Assembly (NCBI GenBank): GCA_902766875.1 | Contig: CACXFI010000063.1 | Coordinates: forward strand, 1 to 25,748 | Length of the DNA stretch: 25,748 bases | Direction of reading: 5' to 3' | From: an uncultured Erysipelotrichaceae bacterium | GTDB lineage: Bacteria; Bacillota_I; Bacilli_A; RF39; UBA660 | In this document: in pieces, positions 6,500 through 15,397 of the stretch | Numbering within the stretch: position 1 is the stretch's first letter | Layout of the letters: each line of letters begins with the position of its first letter | The notes under the pieces: model-generated | Database searches by the model: none | Told to the model about the DNA's origin: nothing | What the model saw: the letters and a program-made list of their open reading frames with translations, nothing else | Made by a program: the position numbers and the translations under genes

Positions 6500-7675
6500 A
6501 TGGCAAACAAAAGTAAGCAAGAAACTAAAAAGAAAAATAACAATCAAAAAGTTTCTAATAAACCTAAAAAAGTTAATAAACCTAAAGAAGAATTAAAAAA
6601 GGAAGAAAAGATAGTAGTAGAAAAAACTACTAAAAAAGAAAAAAAGGCTAATGAAAAATTAGCTAAAGAAAGGAAAAAAGAAGCTAGCAAAAAGAAATTT
6701 GTTGAAAACTTAAAAGACTATGATAAAACAACTTATGTTGTAATGGCATTTATCTTAGGTATTGTCCTAACTACTATTGTAGCAAGATTAATGTGGCCAG
6801 ATAGAATAGCTAAATTAAAAGACGGAACTGAACCAGTAGCAACTATCGATGGTACTATTATCTCTGCTGATGATTTATATGAAGAAATGAAAGCTACTTA
6901 TTCAATAACTCAACTTCTAAATAATATTGATGAAACTATTTTAACAGATCTTTATAAAGAAGATGATGAAATGAATGAAAAAGTAAAATCACAAGCAGAT
7001 TATTATTTGAATATCTACAAAAATAATTATGGATATACAGAAGAACAATTCTTAGAATCTAATGGATTTAGTAGCTATGATGATTTTACTGATTATCTAA
7101 AATTATCATATAGAAGAGATAAATATACTGATGATTACATAAAGAAAAACATATCCGATAAAGATATTGAAAATTATTATAACGATAATGTATATGGATC
7201 TATTAATTGTCAACATATCTTAGTAGCAACTTCTGATGATGTAACAGAAGAAGACGCTAAGAAAAAAGCAGAAGAAATAATTAAAAAGATAAATGATGGT
7301 ACTAGCTGGGAAGATATTAAAAAAGAATACAAAGATTCTACTACATTTGAAGATTTAGGATATCAAGAATGGAATGCAAGTTTAGAAGAATCTTTTCTTA
7401 CAGCATTAAAAGAACTTAAAGATAATAGTTTTTCTAAAGAACCAGTAAAAACTTCATATGGATACCATGTTATATATCGTTTAGATCAAAAAGAAAAACC
7501 ATCTTTAAAAGACTCTAAAGATAGTATCATTGAAGAAATGATTGAAAACAAGAAAAAAGAAGATGAAAAAATTTCTACTAAGGCTTTAATAGCTTTAAGA
7601 GAAGAAAAAGGATTATCTTTCTCTGATACAGAAATGAATAACAAATATAAAAAATATATTAAAGAAAATCAATAA
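6500..7675 (+). CDS. Membrane-anchored parvulin-type peptidyl-prolyl isomerase (PrsA/SurA-like foldase)
   Basis: A 391-aa protein built as an extremely lysine-rich cytoplasmic tail (residues 1-72), one transmembrane helix (about 78-97), a SurA/PrsA-like N-domain beginning VATIDGTIISADDLYEEM (about 113-130), and a parvulin domain (about 235-330) with NCQHILVAT near its start and YGYHVIYRLD at its end. Parvulins speed prolyl cis-trans isomerisation and help secreted proteins fold outside the membrane. PrsA of Bacillus is a lipoprotein; this one has no lipobox and uses a helix anchor instead. Ribosome binding site AAAGGAG and an extended -10 promoter support the start. It is monocistronic with its own terminator. 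I give no gene symbol because orthology to prsA is uncertain. Confidence 0.85.
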   Translation: MANKSKQETKKKNNNQKVSNKPKKVNKPKEELKKEEKIVVEKTTKKEKKANEKLAKERKKEASKKKFVENLKDYDKTTYVVMAFILGIVLTTIVARLMWPDRIAKLKDGTEPVATIDGTIISADDLYEEMKATYSITQLLNNIDETILTDLYKEDDEMNEKVKSQADYYLNIYKNNYGYTEEQFLESNGFSSYDDFTDYLKLSYRRDKYTDDYIKKNISDKDIENYYNDNVYGSINCQHILVATSDDVTEEDAKKKAEEIIKKINDGTSWEDIKKEYKDSTTFEDLGYQEWNASLEESFLTALKELKDNSFSKEPVKTSYGYHVIYRLDQKEKPSLKDSKDSIIEEMIENKKKEDEKISTKALIALREEKGLSFSDTEMNNKYKKYIKENQ

Positions 7676-7701
7676 AACAACTTCAATTATGAAGTTGTTT
7701 T
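7674..7701. terminator. Bidirectional terminator between the parvulin gene and the convergent 7704-8330 gene
   Basis: Eleven-base stem AAAACAACTTC (7674-7684) / GAAGTTGTTTT (7691-7701) with a 6-base loop, A-rich on the left and T-rich on the right. It overlaps the parvulin stop and serves both convergent genes. Confidence 0.85.
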
Positions 7702-7703
7702 TC

Positions 7704-8330
7704 TTATCTACTATTACTAAATTCCCTAATATTATTATATAATTTATCACATTCATTATTCCACTTACAATTAAATATACCAAATAATTTCTTTTTAATC
7801 TTTACTATATCATTCTCTTCCTTTTCATAAAAATCATAATATATATATCTGTATACATTAATATCACTATTATTATTAAAAAAATCAATCAAATATTTTC
7901 TCTTATCATTAATAATTCTAGGAACAAATATATTTCTATCATTTTTCTTGATAATAGAATAATCTATTCTATTTATATTTAAACCAGAAACATCATCTAA
8001 TATTTCTTCTTCTTCATCAATTAATAAACTACTTTTACCAATAATATTACCATCATTATCTATTTTAATACCCATGACTTCTTTACTATTACTAACTAAA
8101 AAAGCCACTATTTCAGTATTACTATTAACTAAGCAAGAATAACCATTAATTATTTTTAAAAATTTACCATCAAATCTTATATCATCATATTTATAACACA
8201 TATAATCCTTATCACTAATTCTAAATAAAGGTATCTTTCTAAAATTTAAAATATTATCATTATCTTTCCATTCATAAAAATCATAATATAATTTATTAAA
8301 ATTAAGAATTATATCATAAATATAATTCAT
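7704..8330 (-). CDS. Conserved-looking hypothetical protein (possibly DUF3603-like)
   Basis: A 208-aa cytoplasmic protein without signal peptide or membrane helix. It opens MNYIYDIILNFN, then YDFYEWKDNDNI and RKIPLFRI. This pattern reminds me of a Bacilli family of unknown function (I think DUF3603), but I cannot confirm it. The rest is acidic and Asn/Ile/Tyr rich, with a DEEEEI patch near residue 105 and a C-terminal CKWNNECDKLYNNI segment. The start has a GAGGGGAT ribosome binding site and lies one base past the stop of the upstream 67-aa gene, so the two are translationally coupled. No function can be assigned. Confidence 0.7.
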   Translation of the reverse strand: MNYIYDIILNFNKLYYDFYEWKDNDNILNFRKIPLFRISDKDYMCYKYDDIRFDGKFLKIINGYSCLVNSNTEIVAFLVSNSKEVMGIKIDNDGNIIGKSSLLIDEEEEILDDVSGLNINRIDYSIIKKNDRNIFVPRIINDKRKYLIDFFNNNSDINVYRYIYYDFYEKEENDIVKIKKKLFGIFNCKWNNECDKLYNNIREFSNSR

Positions 8331-8331
8331 T

Positions 8332-8532
8332 TTATCCCCTCTTCCTAATAGTCATAGTTAAAATAATAATAATTAATCCTATTATTCCTACATAAAAATC
8401 AAATCTACCAATAATAAAATTAACATAATCCCATAAATTATACCCAATAGTTATTAAATTCAAATATATTATCATTAATGACATTCCATATACTAACATA
8501 ATAAATCCTAATATAAAGAAAAAAATCCTCAT
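8332..8532 (-). CDS. Small two-helix membrane protein, unknown function
   Basis: A 66-aa protein with two hydrophobic helices (FFFILGFIMLVYGMSLMIIY and FYVGIIGLIIIILTM) and a basic C-terminal tail IRKRG. Two adjacent ATGs exist. I favour 8532 because GAGGG lies seven bases before it but only four before 8535. The stop is followed after one base by the next gene, implying co-translation. The ribosome binding site and first start base fall within the right arm of a 13-bp hairpin (8535-8577), so translation may be controlled by RNA structure. No family recognised. Confidence 0.6.
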   Translation of the reverse strand: MRIFFFILGFIMLVYGMSLMIIYLNLITIGYNLWDYVNFIIGRFDFYVGIIGLIIIILTMTIRKRG

Positions 8533-8534
8533 CA

Positions 8535-8577
8535 TTTACCCTCTAATAAATTATATTCCAACTCATTAGAGAGTAAA
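8535..8577 (-). promoter_or_regulatory. Hairpin occluding the ribosome binding site of the 8332-8532 gene
   Basis: In the leftward transcript UUUACUCUCUAAU (8577-8565) can pair with AUUAGAGGGUAAA (8547-8535), 12 of 13 pairs, around a 17-base loop. The right arm contains the GAGGG ribosome binding site and the A of the first ATG. The loop contains TATAAT on the coding strand, which could act as a -10; a transcript starting from it would lack the left arm and be freely translated. rmuC ends at 8591, so the hairpin is on the rmuC read-through message. Confidence 0.5.
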
Positions 8578-8590
8578 ACAGGATTTTTAA

Positions 8591-9664
8591 CTAATCTATA
8601 TATTTCTTATCTATATCTACACTACTAATAGATTCAAATCTTTTAGAAATCTTATCAGTAGTAATATTAATATTTTCTACATCTTTATTAACAGTCTCAA
8701 TACTTCTAGATAACTTATCCCATCTTTCTCTATATCTAGAAAATTCTAATCCTAATCTATTTAATTCTTCATGAATAATAGATGTATATTTATCTCTTTC
8801 CATATTCTTAAGAAGAACCTGTATAACAGTAAATGTTGACATTAAAGTAGTAGGAGATGTAATCCATACTCTTTTTTTATTAGCATATTCTACTATATCA
8901 GAGTGATATGCATTAATTTCAGCAAATAAAGCTTCAGCTGGTAAAAACATTATAGCCTGATTACTAGTCACTCCAGGAATAATATATTTACTAGCTATAG
9001 CATCTATATGCTTCTTAACATCCATCTTAAATTGTTTCTCTGCCATTGTTCTTTCTGCTTGCCCTCTATTCTTATCTACCATTATCTGATAATTCTCTAA
9101 AGGAAACTTAGAATCTATAGCAACGGTTCCTAATGGTTCAGGAGCAAAGATAACAGCATCAGCTATCGTATTATTATCAAAACTATATTGTAGTCTATAT
9201 ACTTTATCATTCTTATCTCCAAAAATACTTACTAATATATGCTTTAAATTTATTTCTCCAAATATACCTCTACTCTTCTTATCAGTAAGAATACTTTGTA
9301 AAGATACTATATCAGTAGACAAATTATCAATTTTCTTTTGAGCTTCATCTATTTTAGATAATCTTTCTAATACAGAAGTAAAAGTCTTATTAGTCTTATT
9401 AAAATTGTCATCTAACCTCTCACTAATTTTATCATTCATCATATTAAGTCTTTTTTCTAACATAATATTAGTCTTATCAAAATCATCAGTTAAATTTTTA
9501 ACAATATCTAATTTAAATTCACCTAATTCTTTAACTGTAGTAGTCTCCAATTTACCTAATCTCTCAACCATCTCCATATTATCTTTACTATTATTATTTT
9601 TTATTATTAAAACTATTATTAATATAATAATAATTATTATACCACCTATAATTACATAATCCAT
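8591..9664 (-). CDS. rmuC: RmuC-family DNA recombination protein
   Basis: A 357-aa protein with an N-terminal membrane helix made almost wholly of Ile/Val/Leu (residues 4-23), a long coiled coil (about 30-125), and the RmuC nuclease-like domain: SRGIFGEINLKHIL, then ADAVIFAPEPLGTVAIDSKFPLENYQ and AIMFLPAEALFAEINA. The ADAVI...IDSKFP pattern is the PD-(D/E)xK-like core of the family. RmuC limits inversions at short repeats in E. coli; its exact biochemistry is unsettled. Length is a little below the E. coli protein but normal for Firmicutes. Ribosome binding site GGAGGTATTG is clear. It lies 63 bases downstream of no gene on its strand other than clpC, which ends at 9728 upstream of... its own start lies left of clpC, so the two may be co-transcribed. 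Confidence 0.9.
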   Translation of the reverse strand: MDYVIIGGIIIIIILIIVLIIKNNNSKDNMEMVERLGKLETTTVKELGEFKLDIVKNLTDDFDKTNIMLEKRLNMMNDKISERLDDNFNKTNKTFTSVLERLSKIDEAQKKIDNLSTDIVSLQSILTDKKSRGIFGEINLKHILVSIFGDKNDKVYRLQYSFDNNTIADAVIFAPEPLGTVAIDSKFPLENYQIMVDKNRGQAERTMAEKQFKMDVKKHIDAIASKYIIPGVTSNQAIMFLPAEALFAEINAYHSDIVEYANKKRVWITSPTTLMSTFTVIQVLLKNMERDKYTSIIHEELNRLGLEFSRYRERWDKLSRSIETVNKDVENINITTDKISKRFESISSVDIDKKYID

Positions 9665-9727
9665 ACAATACCTCCATCTACTAAATATAAGTATATTATA
9701 TAATTAACAATATTTTGTGTCAACAAT

Positions 9728-12007
9728 CTAAATATTAATTTTCTTAATACTAGATATAGATATTTCACTATCACCTAATATTATTTTATCAATTATTATA
9801 TTTTCTAATTTAGTTTCTATAATCTTTTTTACTTTTCTAGCCCCATATTCTTCATAACCAGATAATTCAATTATTTCCTTAATAACATCATTACTAATAT
9901 GTAATTTAATATCTCTATATTTATTTTTAATATTCTTAATTTCTTTTCTAACTATTTTATTAATATCTTCTTTATTTAATTTATTAAATACAATAACATC
10001 ATCTATCCTATTTATAAAAGAAGTATTAAAACTATTTTTTAAACTACCTATAATTCTATTATTACTATTAAAACCTATACTATTACTTTCAAAACCAATA
10101 TTAGTAGTACCAATAATTATAACATTATCAAATCTTACTATATTTCCTTTACTATCTTTTATCTTACCACTATCTAATATTTGATAAAAAAGATTAATAA
10201 CACTATTATGTGCTTTATCTATTTCATCTAATAATAACACACTATTAGGTTTATTTTTAATAGTATCTAAAACATTATAATTATCATCATATCCCACATA
10301 TCCTGGAGCAGAACCTAATATTTTATTAACAGCCATAGTATCACTATATTCACTCATATCCAATCTAATAAAATTATCTTCTCCTACTATCAAAGAAGAA
10401 AATATTTTAGCTATTTCTGTCTTACCTACTCCTGTAGATCCAACAAATAACATAGAATATACCCTATTATTCTTATACCCTAACTTAATTCTCTTAATAA
10501 TATCAATAAGCTTATTAATAACCATATCCTGCCCTATTATATTATTATTTAATATAACTCTAGCATGATCTATTATTTTAATATTATCCTGCATTATCTC
10601 ATAAACAGGTATTTTAGTTCTAACATTAATAATATAAGCTACATCATTTAAAGTTACTTCTCTAATATCATTATTTAATTCCAAATCATTTAATTTTGAC
10701 AATAATTTACTCTCTTTTTTTCTCCATAACAAAGCCTTATCCATATCACCATCTAAGATATAATTATTCTTTTTATCTCTAACTTCATCAAGTTTCTCCT
10801 TCAATTTATAAATATCTTCTCCATTATTATTCTTAATACTAACCATAGAACAAACTTCATCTAATATATCTATAGCTTTATCAGGCCTACTAGAATCATA
10901 TATATACTTATCAGATAAATATATAATCTTATCAATAATATCCTCTGATATACTTACTTTATGATAACTCTCATATATATCCTTTAATACCATAAGTATT
11001 TTTTTAGTGGTATTAATATCAGGTTCTTCTATATATACTTTTTGAAATCTTCTATCTAATGCCTTATCATTTTCAATATATTTTTTATATTCATCAACAG
11101 TAGTAGCACCTATACAAATAAGCTTACCTCTAGCCAAAGCTGGTTTAAATATATTAGAAGCATCTATAGCCCCTTCAGCACCACCTGCTCCTACTAAAGT
11201 ATGAACTTCATCAATAAATAATATTAAATTATTATCACTTTCTAATTCATCTATTATTTTTTTTAATCTCTCTTCAAAATCCCCTCTATATTTAGTACCA
11301 GCTACTAAAGTAGCCATATCCAAAGATATTATTCTCTTATTTTTAAGATTCTTAGGCACATTACCACTTACTATTAACCTTGATAATTCTTCAACAATAG
11401 CCGTTTTCCCAACTCCAGCTTTACCTAATAACAAAGGATTATTCTTAGTTCTTCTACCAAGTATTTCTAGTATTCTACTAATCTCTTTATCTCTACCTAT
11501 AACAGGATCTATTTTATTTTGAGAAGCCTTTTCATTTAAATCTATACCCATCTTTAATATATTTAATTTAGATTTATTATTATTAACTAATTTAAAAGAA
11601 AAATCATCATACATAGAATCTAAATCTATACCCATACCTAACATAATTCTAATAGCAATACCCTCCCCTTCTTCAAGAAGAGATAAAAACAAATGATTAG
11701 TAGTAACTACACCGCTATTATTTTCTTTACTATCTAATATTGCATTTTGAATTATTTTCTTTAATAATGGAGTATATAAAAACAATTCACTCTTTTTACT
11801 ACCCACACCAATAATCTTAACTATTTCTTCTTTAAACGTTTTATAATTTAATCTATACTTTTCTAATTTATCACTAATACTCTTATCATTATTTAATATA
11901 GATAAAACCAAATGTTCACTACCAACATAAGGATGCCTTAAATTACTCATTTCAATCTTTGCATGAATAAGTATCTTTTGAGCTTCTTCAGTAAAATTAC
12001 CAAACAT
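9728..12007 (-). CDS. clpC: ClpC-type AAA+ unfoldase of the Clp protease
   Basis: A 759-aa double AAA+ protein that unfolds substrates and feeds them to ClpP. In order: Clp N-domain with two repeats (residues 1-145), first AAA module with Walker A GKAGVGKT (195-202) and Walker B LILFIDEVHTLVGAGG, a short middle domain with a UVR-like KALLWRKKE helix, then a second AAA module with GSTGVGKTE and VLLLDEIDKAH. The IGF tripeptide in NIGFESNSIGF corresponds to the ClpP-docking loop. At 759 aa it is shorter than the usual 810 or so. The usual ctsR-mcsA-mcsB partners are absent here and I see no CtsR heptad repeat upstream. A TTGACA (read leftwards, 12059-12054) may be its -35, but the -10 is unclear. 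Confidence 0.93.
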   Translation of the reverse strand: MFGNFTEEAQKILIHAKIEMSNLRHPYVGSEHLVLSILNNDKSISDKLEKYRLNYKTFKEEIVKIIGVGSKKSELFLYTPLLKKIIQNAILDSKENNSGVVTTNHLFLSLLEEGEGIAIRIMLGMGIDLDSMYDDFSFKLVNNNKSKLNILKMGIDLNEKASQNKIDPVIGRDKEISRILEILGRRTKNNPLLLGKAGVGKTAIVEELSRLIVSGNVPKNLKNKRIISLDMATLVAGTKYRGDFEERLKKIIDELESDNNLILFIDEVHTLVGAGGAEGAIDASNIFKPALARGKLICIGATTVDEYKKYIENDKALDRRFQKVYIEEPDINTTKKILMVLKDIYESYHKVSISEDIIDKIIYLSDKYIYDSSRPDKAIDILDEVCSMVSIKNNNGEDIYKLKEKLDEVRDKKNNYILDGDMDKALLWRKKESKLLSKLNDLELNNDIREVTLNDVAYIINVRTKIPVYEIMQDNIKIIDHARVILNNNIIGQDMVINKLIDIIKRIKLGYKNNRVYSMLFVGSTGVGKTEIAKIFSSLIVGEDNFIRLDMSEYSDTMAVNKILGSAPGYVGYDDNYNVLDTIKNKPNSVLLLDEIDKAHNSVINLFYQILDSGKIKDSKGNIVRFDNVIIIGTTNIGFESNSIGFNSNNRIIGSLKNSFNTSFINRIDDVIVFNKLNKEDINKIVRKEIKNIKNKYRDIKLHISNDVIKEIIELSGYEEYGARKVKKIIETKLENIIIDKIILGDSEISISSIKKINI

Positions 12008-12057
12008 ATTATTACCTCCTACTAATATAATAAATTAATAATGATTAATAATATGTC

Positions 12058-12086
12058 AAAAAAAGGTTACCGAAGTAACCTTTTTT
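12058..12086. terminator. Bidirectional-looking terminator between the YfcC-like gene and clpC
   Basis: AAAAAAGGTTAC, loop CGAA, GTAACCTTTTTT: a 12-base perfect stem with a tetraloop, flanked by an A run on the left and T's on the right. It ends the YfcC-like transcript leftwards. The clpC -35 candidate overlaps its left end. Confidence 0.88.
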
Positions 12087-12104
12087 ATAATCTTTAAATC
12101 ATTA

Positions 12105-13706
12105 CTATACTAAAGCTAATATTAATAATACAGCGAATATTAATACAAACATAGCTAGTACAAATCTCCAAATATACTTAACCCAAGTTCTATATGGAAC
12201 ATCAAAATATGTTAAACCTGCTATTAACAATAAACTAGTAGGTCCAATTAATTGAACTAAACCATATAAACTTTGGAAAGCAACTGCCATAACTTTACCA
12301 TTATCAGTAACAACTTGCATAATTGGATTAAATACAGCTGCAACACTATAGTATAAATCTACACTAAATACTACACCAAACATACTTACAATAGCTTGAA
12401 CAAAAGCATTATTACCAACAGTATTAATTACTGTTTCCATAAATCCATTATTATAAGTACAAACAAGTATAGTATAACTAACAGCTACTAATATAGCAAC
12501 AGGAACAGCTTTTCTAAATCCCTCTTTAAAGCTATCAAACAAGTCATCAAATTTAATATTAAATACAAATTTAATAACAATCATCATAACTAGCATCATA
12601 ACTATAGGCATTAAGAAATTACCCCAAGTTGCCCATTGACCAAATGCTGCAAAATTAGATGATAATAAGCTTTCAAACCAAGAGAAAGATCCCCAAGTAA
12701 AGTCTTTAATAACTTGTGTATGAATAGTATCAAATGCAGTTACATTAAATAAACTTGCCCATGGCATAAATCCAAGAATTAAGAATACCAACATAGTACA
12801 TAAAATTAGAGATAACATTAATTTACCAGATACTTTCTTAGCTTTTCTAAATAAAACCAATAAAACTATCATAGCAACTAATACTACACAATTACATACT
12901 ATTCCATACCAATTAGGTTCTTTAACAAAAGCAGCTATTATGATTGTAATATATCTTACAAGCACTGCTCCCAATACTATCATTGGCCATAAACTTACTT
13001 TTTCATCTTTAGTTTCAGCCTTTGCTAATTCTAATTTACTACCTAAATCATATTTTGTATCATTTTTCTTAGTATGTCTAACAACATAAAGTACTAATAA
13101 AACTAATCCTAATACAAATAAAATTAGTCTTGGAATTACAGTTACATAATTTCCATCTAATCCAGCAAACTTATCAAAAGTAGTATAATTTACTCCATAC
13201 ATACTGCTAGGATCTCTAAATGTTACAAACAATCCTCCTATAGTACCTACTAAAATTGCACCAACTGTACTAGATAATGCTACTAACTTATCATATCCCA
13301 TCTTAAGTATAATAGCTACTACAAATGGAATAAACATAAATAATACTAATTCTAATCCAGCAACACTTGATAATAAAGCAAAGATAACTGTAACAGAAAT
13401 TACAAATCCTAACTTACTTTCCTTAAAACTACTAGCAATACCATTTACCAATTTTTCATAACTAGGAACTCTACTTAATACACCATAGAAAGCTCCAACT
13501 ACTAAAACAAATAAAATAGCATCAAAAAAATGATAAAATGATTGTGCAAAATATACAACAACATCACCAAAACCAATAGGTTTTGCAGCTCCCTTAGCAA
13601 AAGCTAAAAAAGTTGCTTCATTACCTCTAGCAGCAATAAAATAAGAAGCTACTATTGCAACTAACATTACAATTGCCAATACTTTAAACAAATTATGTTT
13701 TTTCAT
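12105..13706 (-). CDS. YfcC/DcuC-like multipass permease (probable carboxylate or dipeptide carrier)
   Basis: A 533-aa integral membrane protein with about twelve hydrophobic helices. It shows an Ala/Gly-rich DAILFVLVVGAFYGVLSRV segment, VAGLELVLFMFIPFVVAI, VGAILVGTIGGLFVTFRDPSSMYG, and near the C-terminus LYGLVQLIGPTSLLLIAGLTYFDVPYRTWVKYIW. This overall pattern fits the YfcC branch of the ion-transporter superfamily, whose members are annotated as C4-dicarboxylate or basic-amino-acid carriers; the substrate cannot be read here. A charged cytoplasmic loop lies around residue 210 (RHTKKNDTKYDLG). Ribosome binding site AAAGGAGG is strong. The gene is monocistronic, bracketed by terminators. It is less AT-biased than clpC beside it, which fits high expression. 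Confidence 0.65.
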   Translation of the reverse strand: MKKHNLFKVLAIVMLVAIVASYFIAARGNEATFLAFAKGAAKPIGFGDVVVYFAQSFYHFFDAILFVLVVGAFYGVLSRVPSYEKLVNGIASSFKESKLGFVISVTVIFALLSSVAGLELVLFMFIPFVVAIILKMGYDKLVALSSTVGAILVGTIGGLFVTFRDPSSMYGVNYTTFDKFAGLDGNYVTVIPRLILFVLGLVLLVLYVVRHTKKNDTKYDLGSKLELAKAETKDEKVSLWPMIVLGAVLVRYITIIIAAFVKEPNWYGIVCNCVVLVAMIVLLVLFRKAKKVSGKLMLSLILCTMLVFLILGFMPWASLFNVTAFDTIHTQVIKDFTWGSFSWFESLLSSNFAAFGQWATWGNFLMPIVMMLVMMIVIKFVFNIKFDDLFDSFKEGFRKAVPVAILVAVSYTILVCTYNNGFMETVINTVGNNAFVQAIVSMFGVVFSVDLYYSVAAVFNPIMQVVTDNGKVMAVAFQSLYGLVQLIGPTSLLLIAGLTYFDVPYRTWVKYIWRFVLAMFVLIFAVLLILALV

Positions 13707-13742
13707 TTTTTTCCTCCTTTAAATAATCATAGCACTATTAAT

Positions 13743-13781
13743 AAAAAAAGTGTTACTTTTTACTTAAAAAGTAACACTTTT
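13743..13781 (-). terminator. Terminator of the dus-RDD-lysS operon
   Basis: A 16-base perfect stem, AAAAGTGTTACTTTTT (13746-13761) / AAAAAGTAACACTTTT (13766-13781), with a four-base loop and a T run read leftwards. It lies 10 bases past the lysS stop. Confidence 0.88.
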
Positions 13782-13791
13782 ATTGATATTT

Positions 13792-15258
13792 CTACTTTGA
13801 ATTAGGTTTCATTGTTGGGAATAAAGTTACATCCCTAACTGATTGACAATCAAAAGCAATCATCATTAATCTTTCTATTCCAAATCCTAATCCACTAATA
13901 GGTGGCATTCCTTGTTCCATAGCCATTAAATAATCTTCATCCAAATCCATTGTTTCATCGTCACCCGCTTCTTTTAAAGCTAATTGTTCTTCAAAAGTTT
14001 TTCTTTGAATACTAGGATTAACTAACTCTGAATAAGCATTACACATTTCACTACCACATACTACAACTTGGAAACAATCAACAGCCTTATCATTTAAATC
14101 ATTTCTTCTAGCTAATGGTTTTAAGAAAGCAGGATAATTATACATAACAACTGGTCCTACAATATTAGAACGAAGTAATTTCTTATATAAGAAATCAGTT
14201 AGTTGAGAAATAGATTTATATTCATCCATATCTTTATAATCAAAGAATCCTTTATCTACAACTTTTTTCTTATATTCATCAATATCAGTCTCACTTAAAA
14301 AATCAAATCCCAATATTTCAGTTAATTTTTCTATATAATTAATTCTTTCCCAATCACCATCAAAATCCAATTCTTTGCCTTGATAACTAACTTTAGTACT
14401 ACCAGTCAAAAACTTCATAGATTCTCTCATTAATTCTTGAAATAATTTAATATTATTTTCATAATTCCAATATGAAGCATACCACTCTATTTGAGTAAAT
14501 TCTGGATTATGTTCTGAATCCATACCTTCATTTCTAAAACATTTAGCAAATTCAAATACTTTACTAAATCCTGCTGCTATACATTCCTTTAAATAACATT
14601 CAGGTGCTATTCTTAAATTACAATCTAAATCTAAAGCATTATAATGAGTAAAGAAAGGTTTAGCAGTAGCTCCTGATACAGAAGTCTGAATAATAGGAGT
14701 CTCTACTTCCAAAAATCCTCTTTCTGCTAAAAAATTACGAACAAATAAATAATACTTACTCTTAGCTAAAAATACTTTTCTAGATTCTTCATTCATTATT
14801 AAATCAACATATCTTTGTCTATATTTTAATTCAACATCAGCAAGTCCATGAAATTTTTCTGGTAGAGGTCTTAATGATTTACCTAAAAATTCAAAATTTG
14901 CAACTCTTAAAGTTTTTTCACCAGTTTGTGTAGTAAATATCTCACCACAAGCACCTATAAAATCACCAGTATCTATATTACTCTTAAAAAACTTATAGTT
15001 CTCTTCCCCTACCATATCAATTTTAAATTCTAATTGCATATCAGATAAAATATCTCTTATTTTAACAAAACTAAGTTTACCCATCTTACGCATAAAAACA
15101 ATACGTCCTGCTATTCTAACATCAGTAGTACCATCTTCTAATTCCTTAGCTTCCTTAAGTTCATGAGTAACCTCATATTTTTCTGGATAAGGATTACAAT
15201 ATTTACTAATTTCTTCTAATTTACCAATTCTAACTAATTCTTGTTCTGTTCTTTCCAT
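13792..15258 (-). CDS. lysS: Lysyl-tRNA synthetase, class II
   Basis: Charges tRNA-Lys in the cytoplasm. At 488 aa it is normal size. The N-terminal anticodon-binding OB fold (about residues 45-130) includes VRIAGRIVFMRKMGKLSFVKIRD. The class II catalytic core follows, with motif 1 (ERGFLEVETPI), motif 2 (FAKCFRNEGMDSEHNPEFTQIEWY) and motif 3 (GLGFGIERLMM). Ribosome binding site GGAGGT sits inside the last codons of the preceding short RDD fragment, whose stop is one base before this ATG, so lysS is tightly coupled to dus-RDD. No T-box leader is seen, consistent with its position at the end of an operon. Confidence 0.97.
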   Translation of the reverse strand: MERTEQELVRIGKLEEISKYCNPYPEKYEVTHELKEAKELEDGTTDVRIAGRIVFMRKMGKLSFVKIRDILSDMQLEFKIDMVGEENYKFFKSNIDTGDFIGACGEIFTTQTGEKTLRVANFEFLGKSLRPLPEKFHGLADVELKYRQRYVDLIMNEESRKVFLAKSKYYLFVRNFLAERGFLEVETPIIQTSVSGATAKPFFTHYNALDLDCNLRIAPECYLKECIAAGFSKVFEFAKCFRNEGMDSEHNPEFTQIEWYASYWNYENNIKLFQELMRESMKFLTGSTKVSYQGKELDFDGDWERINYIEKLTEILGFDFLSETDIDEYKKKVVDKGFFDYKDMDEYKSISQLTDFLYKKLLRSNIVGPVVMYNYPAFLKPLARRNDLNDKAVDCFQVVVCGSEMCNAYSELVNPSIQRKTFEEQLALKEAGDDETMDLDEDYLMAMEQGMPPISGLGFGIERLMMIAFDCQSVRDVTLFPTMKPNSK

Positions 15259-15259
15259 T

Positions 15260-15388
15260 TTAAACCTCCACTACATTACTATGAGTAATTATATCATGCA
15301 AACTCATTTTATCTTTTCTAAATAACATCATAAATACACAAGCAAAAATAAACATCATATATAACATACTAAACAATCCATATATCAT
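15260..15388 (-). pseudogene. C-terminal piece of a split RDD-family membrane protein
   Basis: A 42-codon frame (ATG 15388, stop 15260-15262) in the same reading frame as the RDD gene upstream and separated from it only by TAA and three codons. It encodes one hydrophobic helix (FSMLYMMFIFACVFMMLF) and then RKDKMSLHDIITHSNVVEV, which matches the conserved RDD C-terminus, where a final helix is followed by a basic turn, HD and a T/S-x-V-V ending. AAGGA lies six bases before the ATG, so this piece might still be made on its own by reinitiation. Its last codons carry the lysS ribosome binding site. It is either the tail of a broken gene or one half of a two-part protein. Confidence 0.7.
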
Positions 15389-15397
15389 AACAAATCC

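Noticed and set aside
9405..9659. Plus-strand hydrophobic frame opposite the N-terminus of RmuC
   Set aside because: Mirror of the Ile-rich helix and coiled coil of RmuC; no translation signals.
13707..13791. T-box or lysine riboswitch near lysS or the YfcC-like gene
   Set aside because: The gap contains only the ribosome binding site and a simple terminator hairpin. No T-box core sequence or riboswitch-size leader fits in 85 bases.
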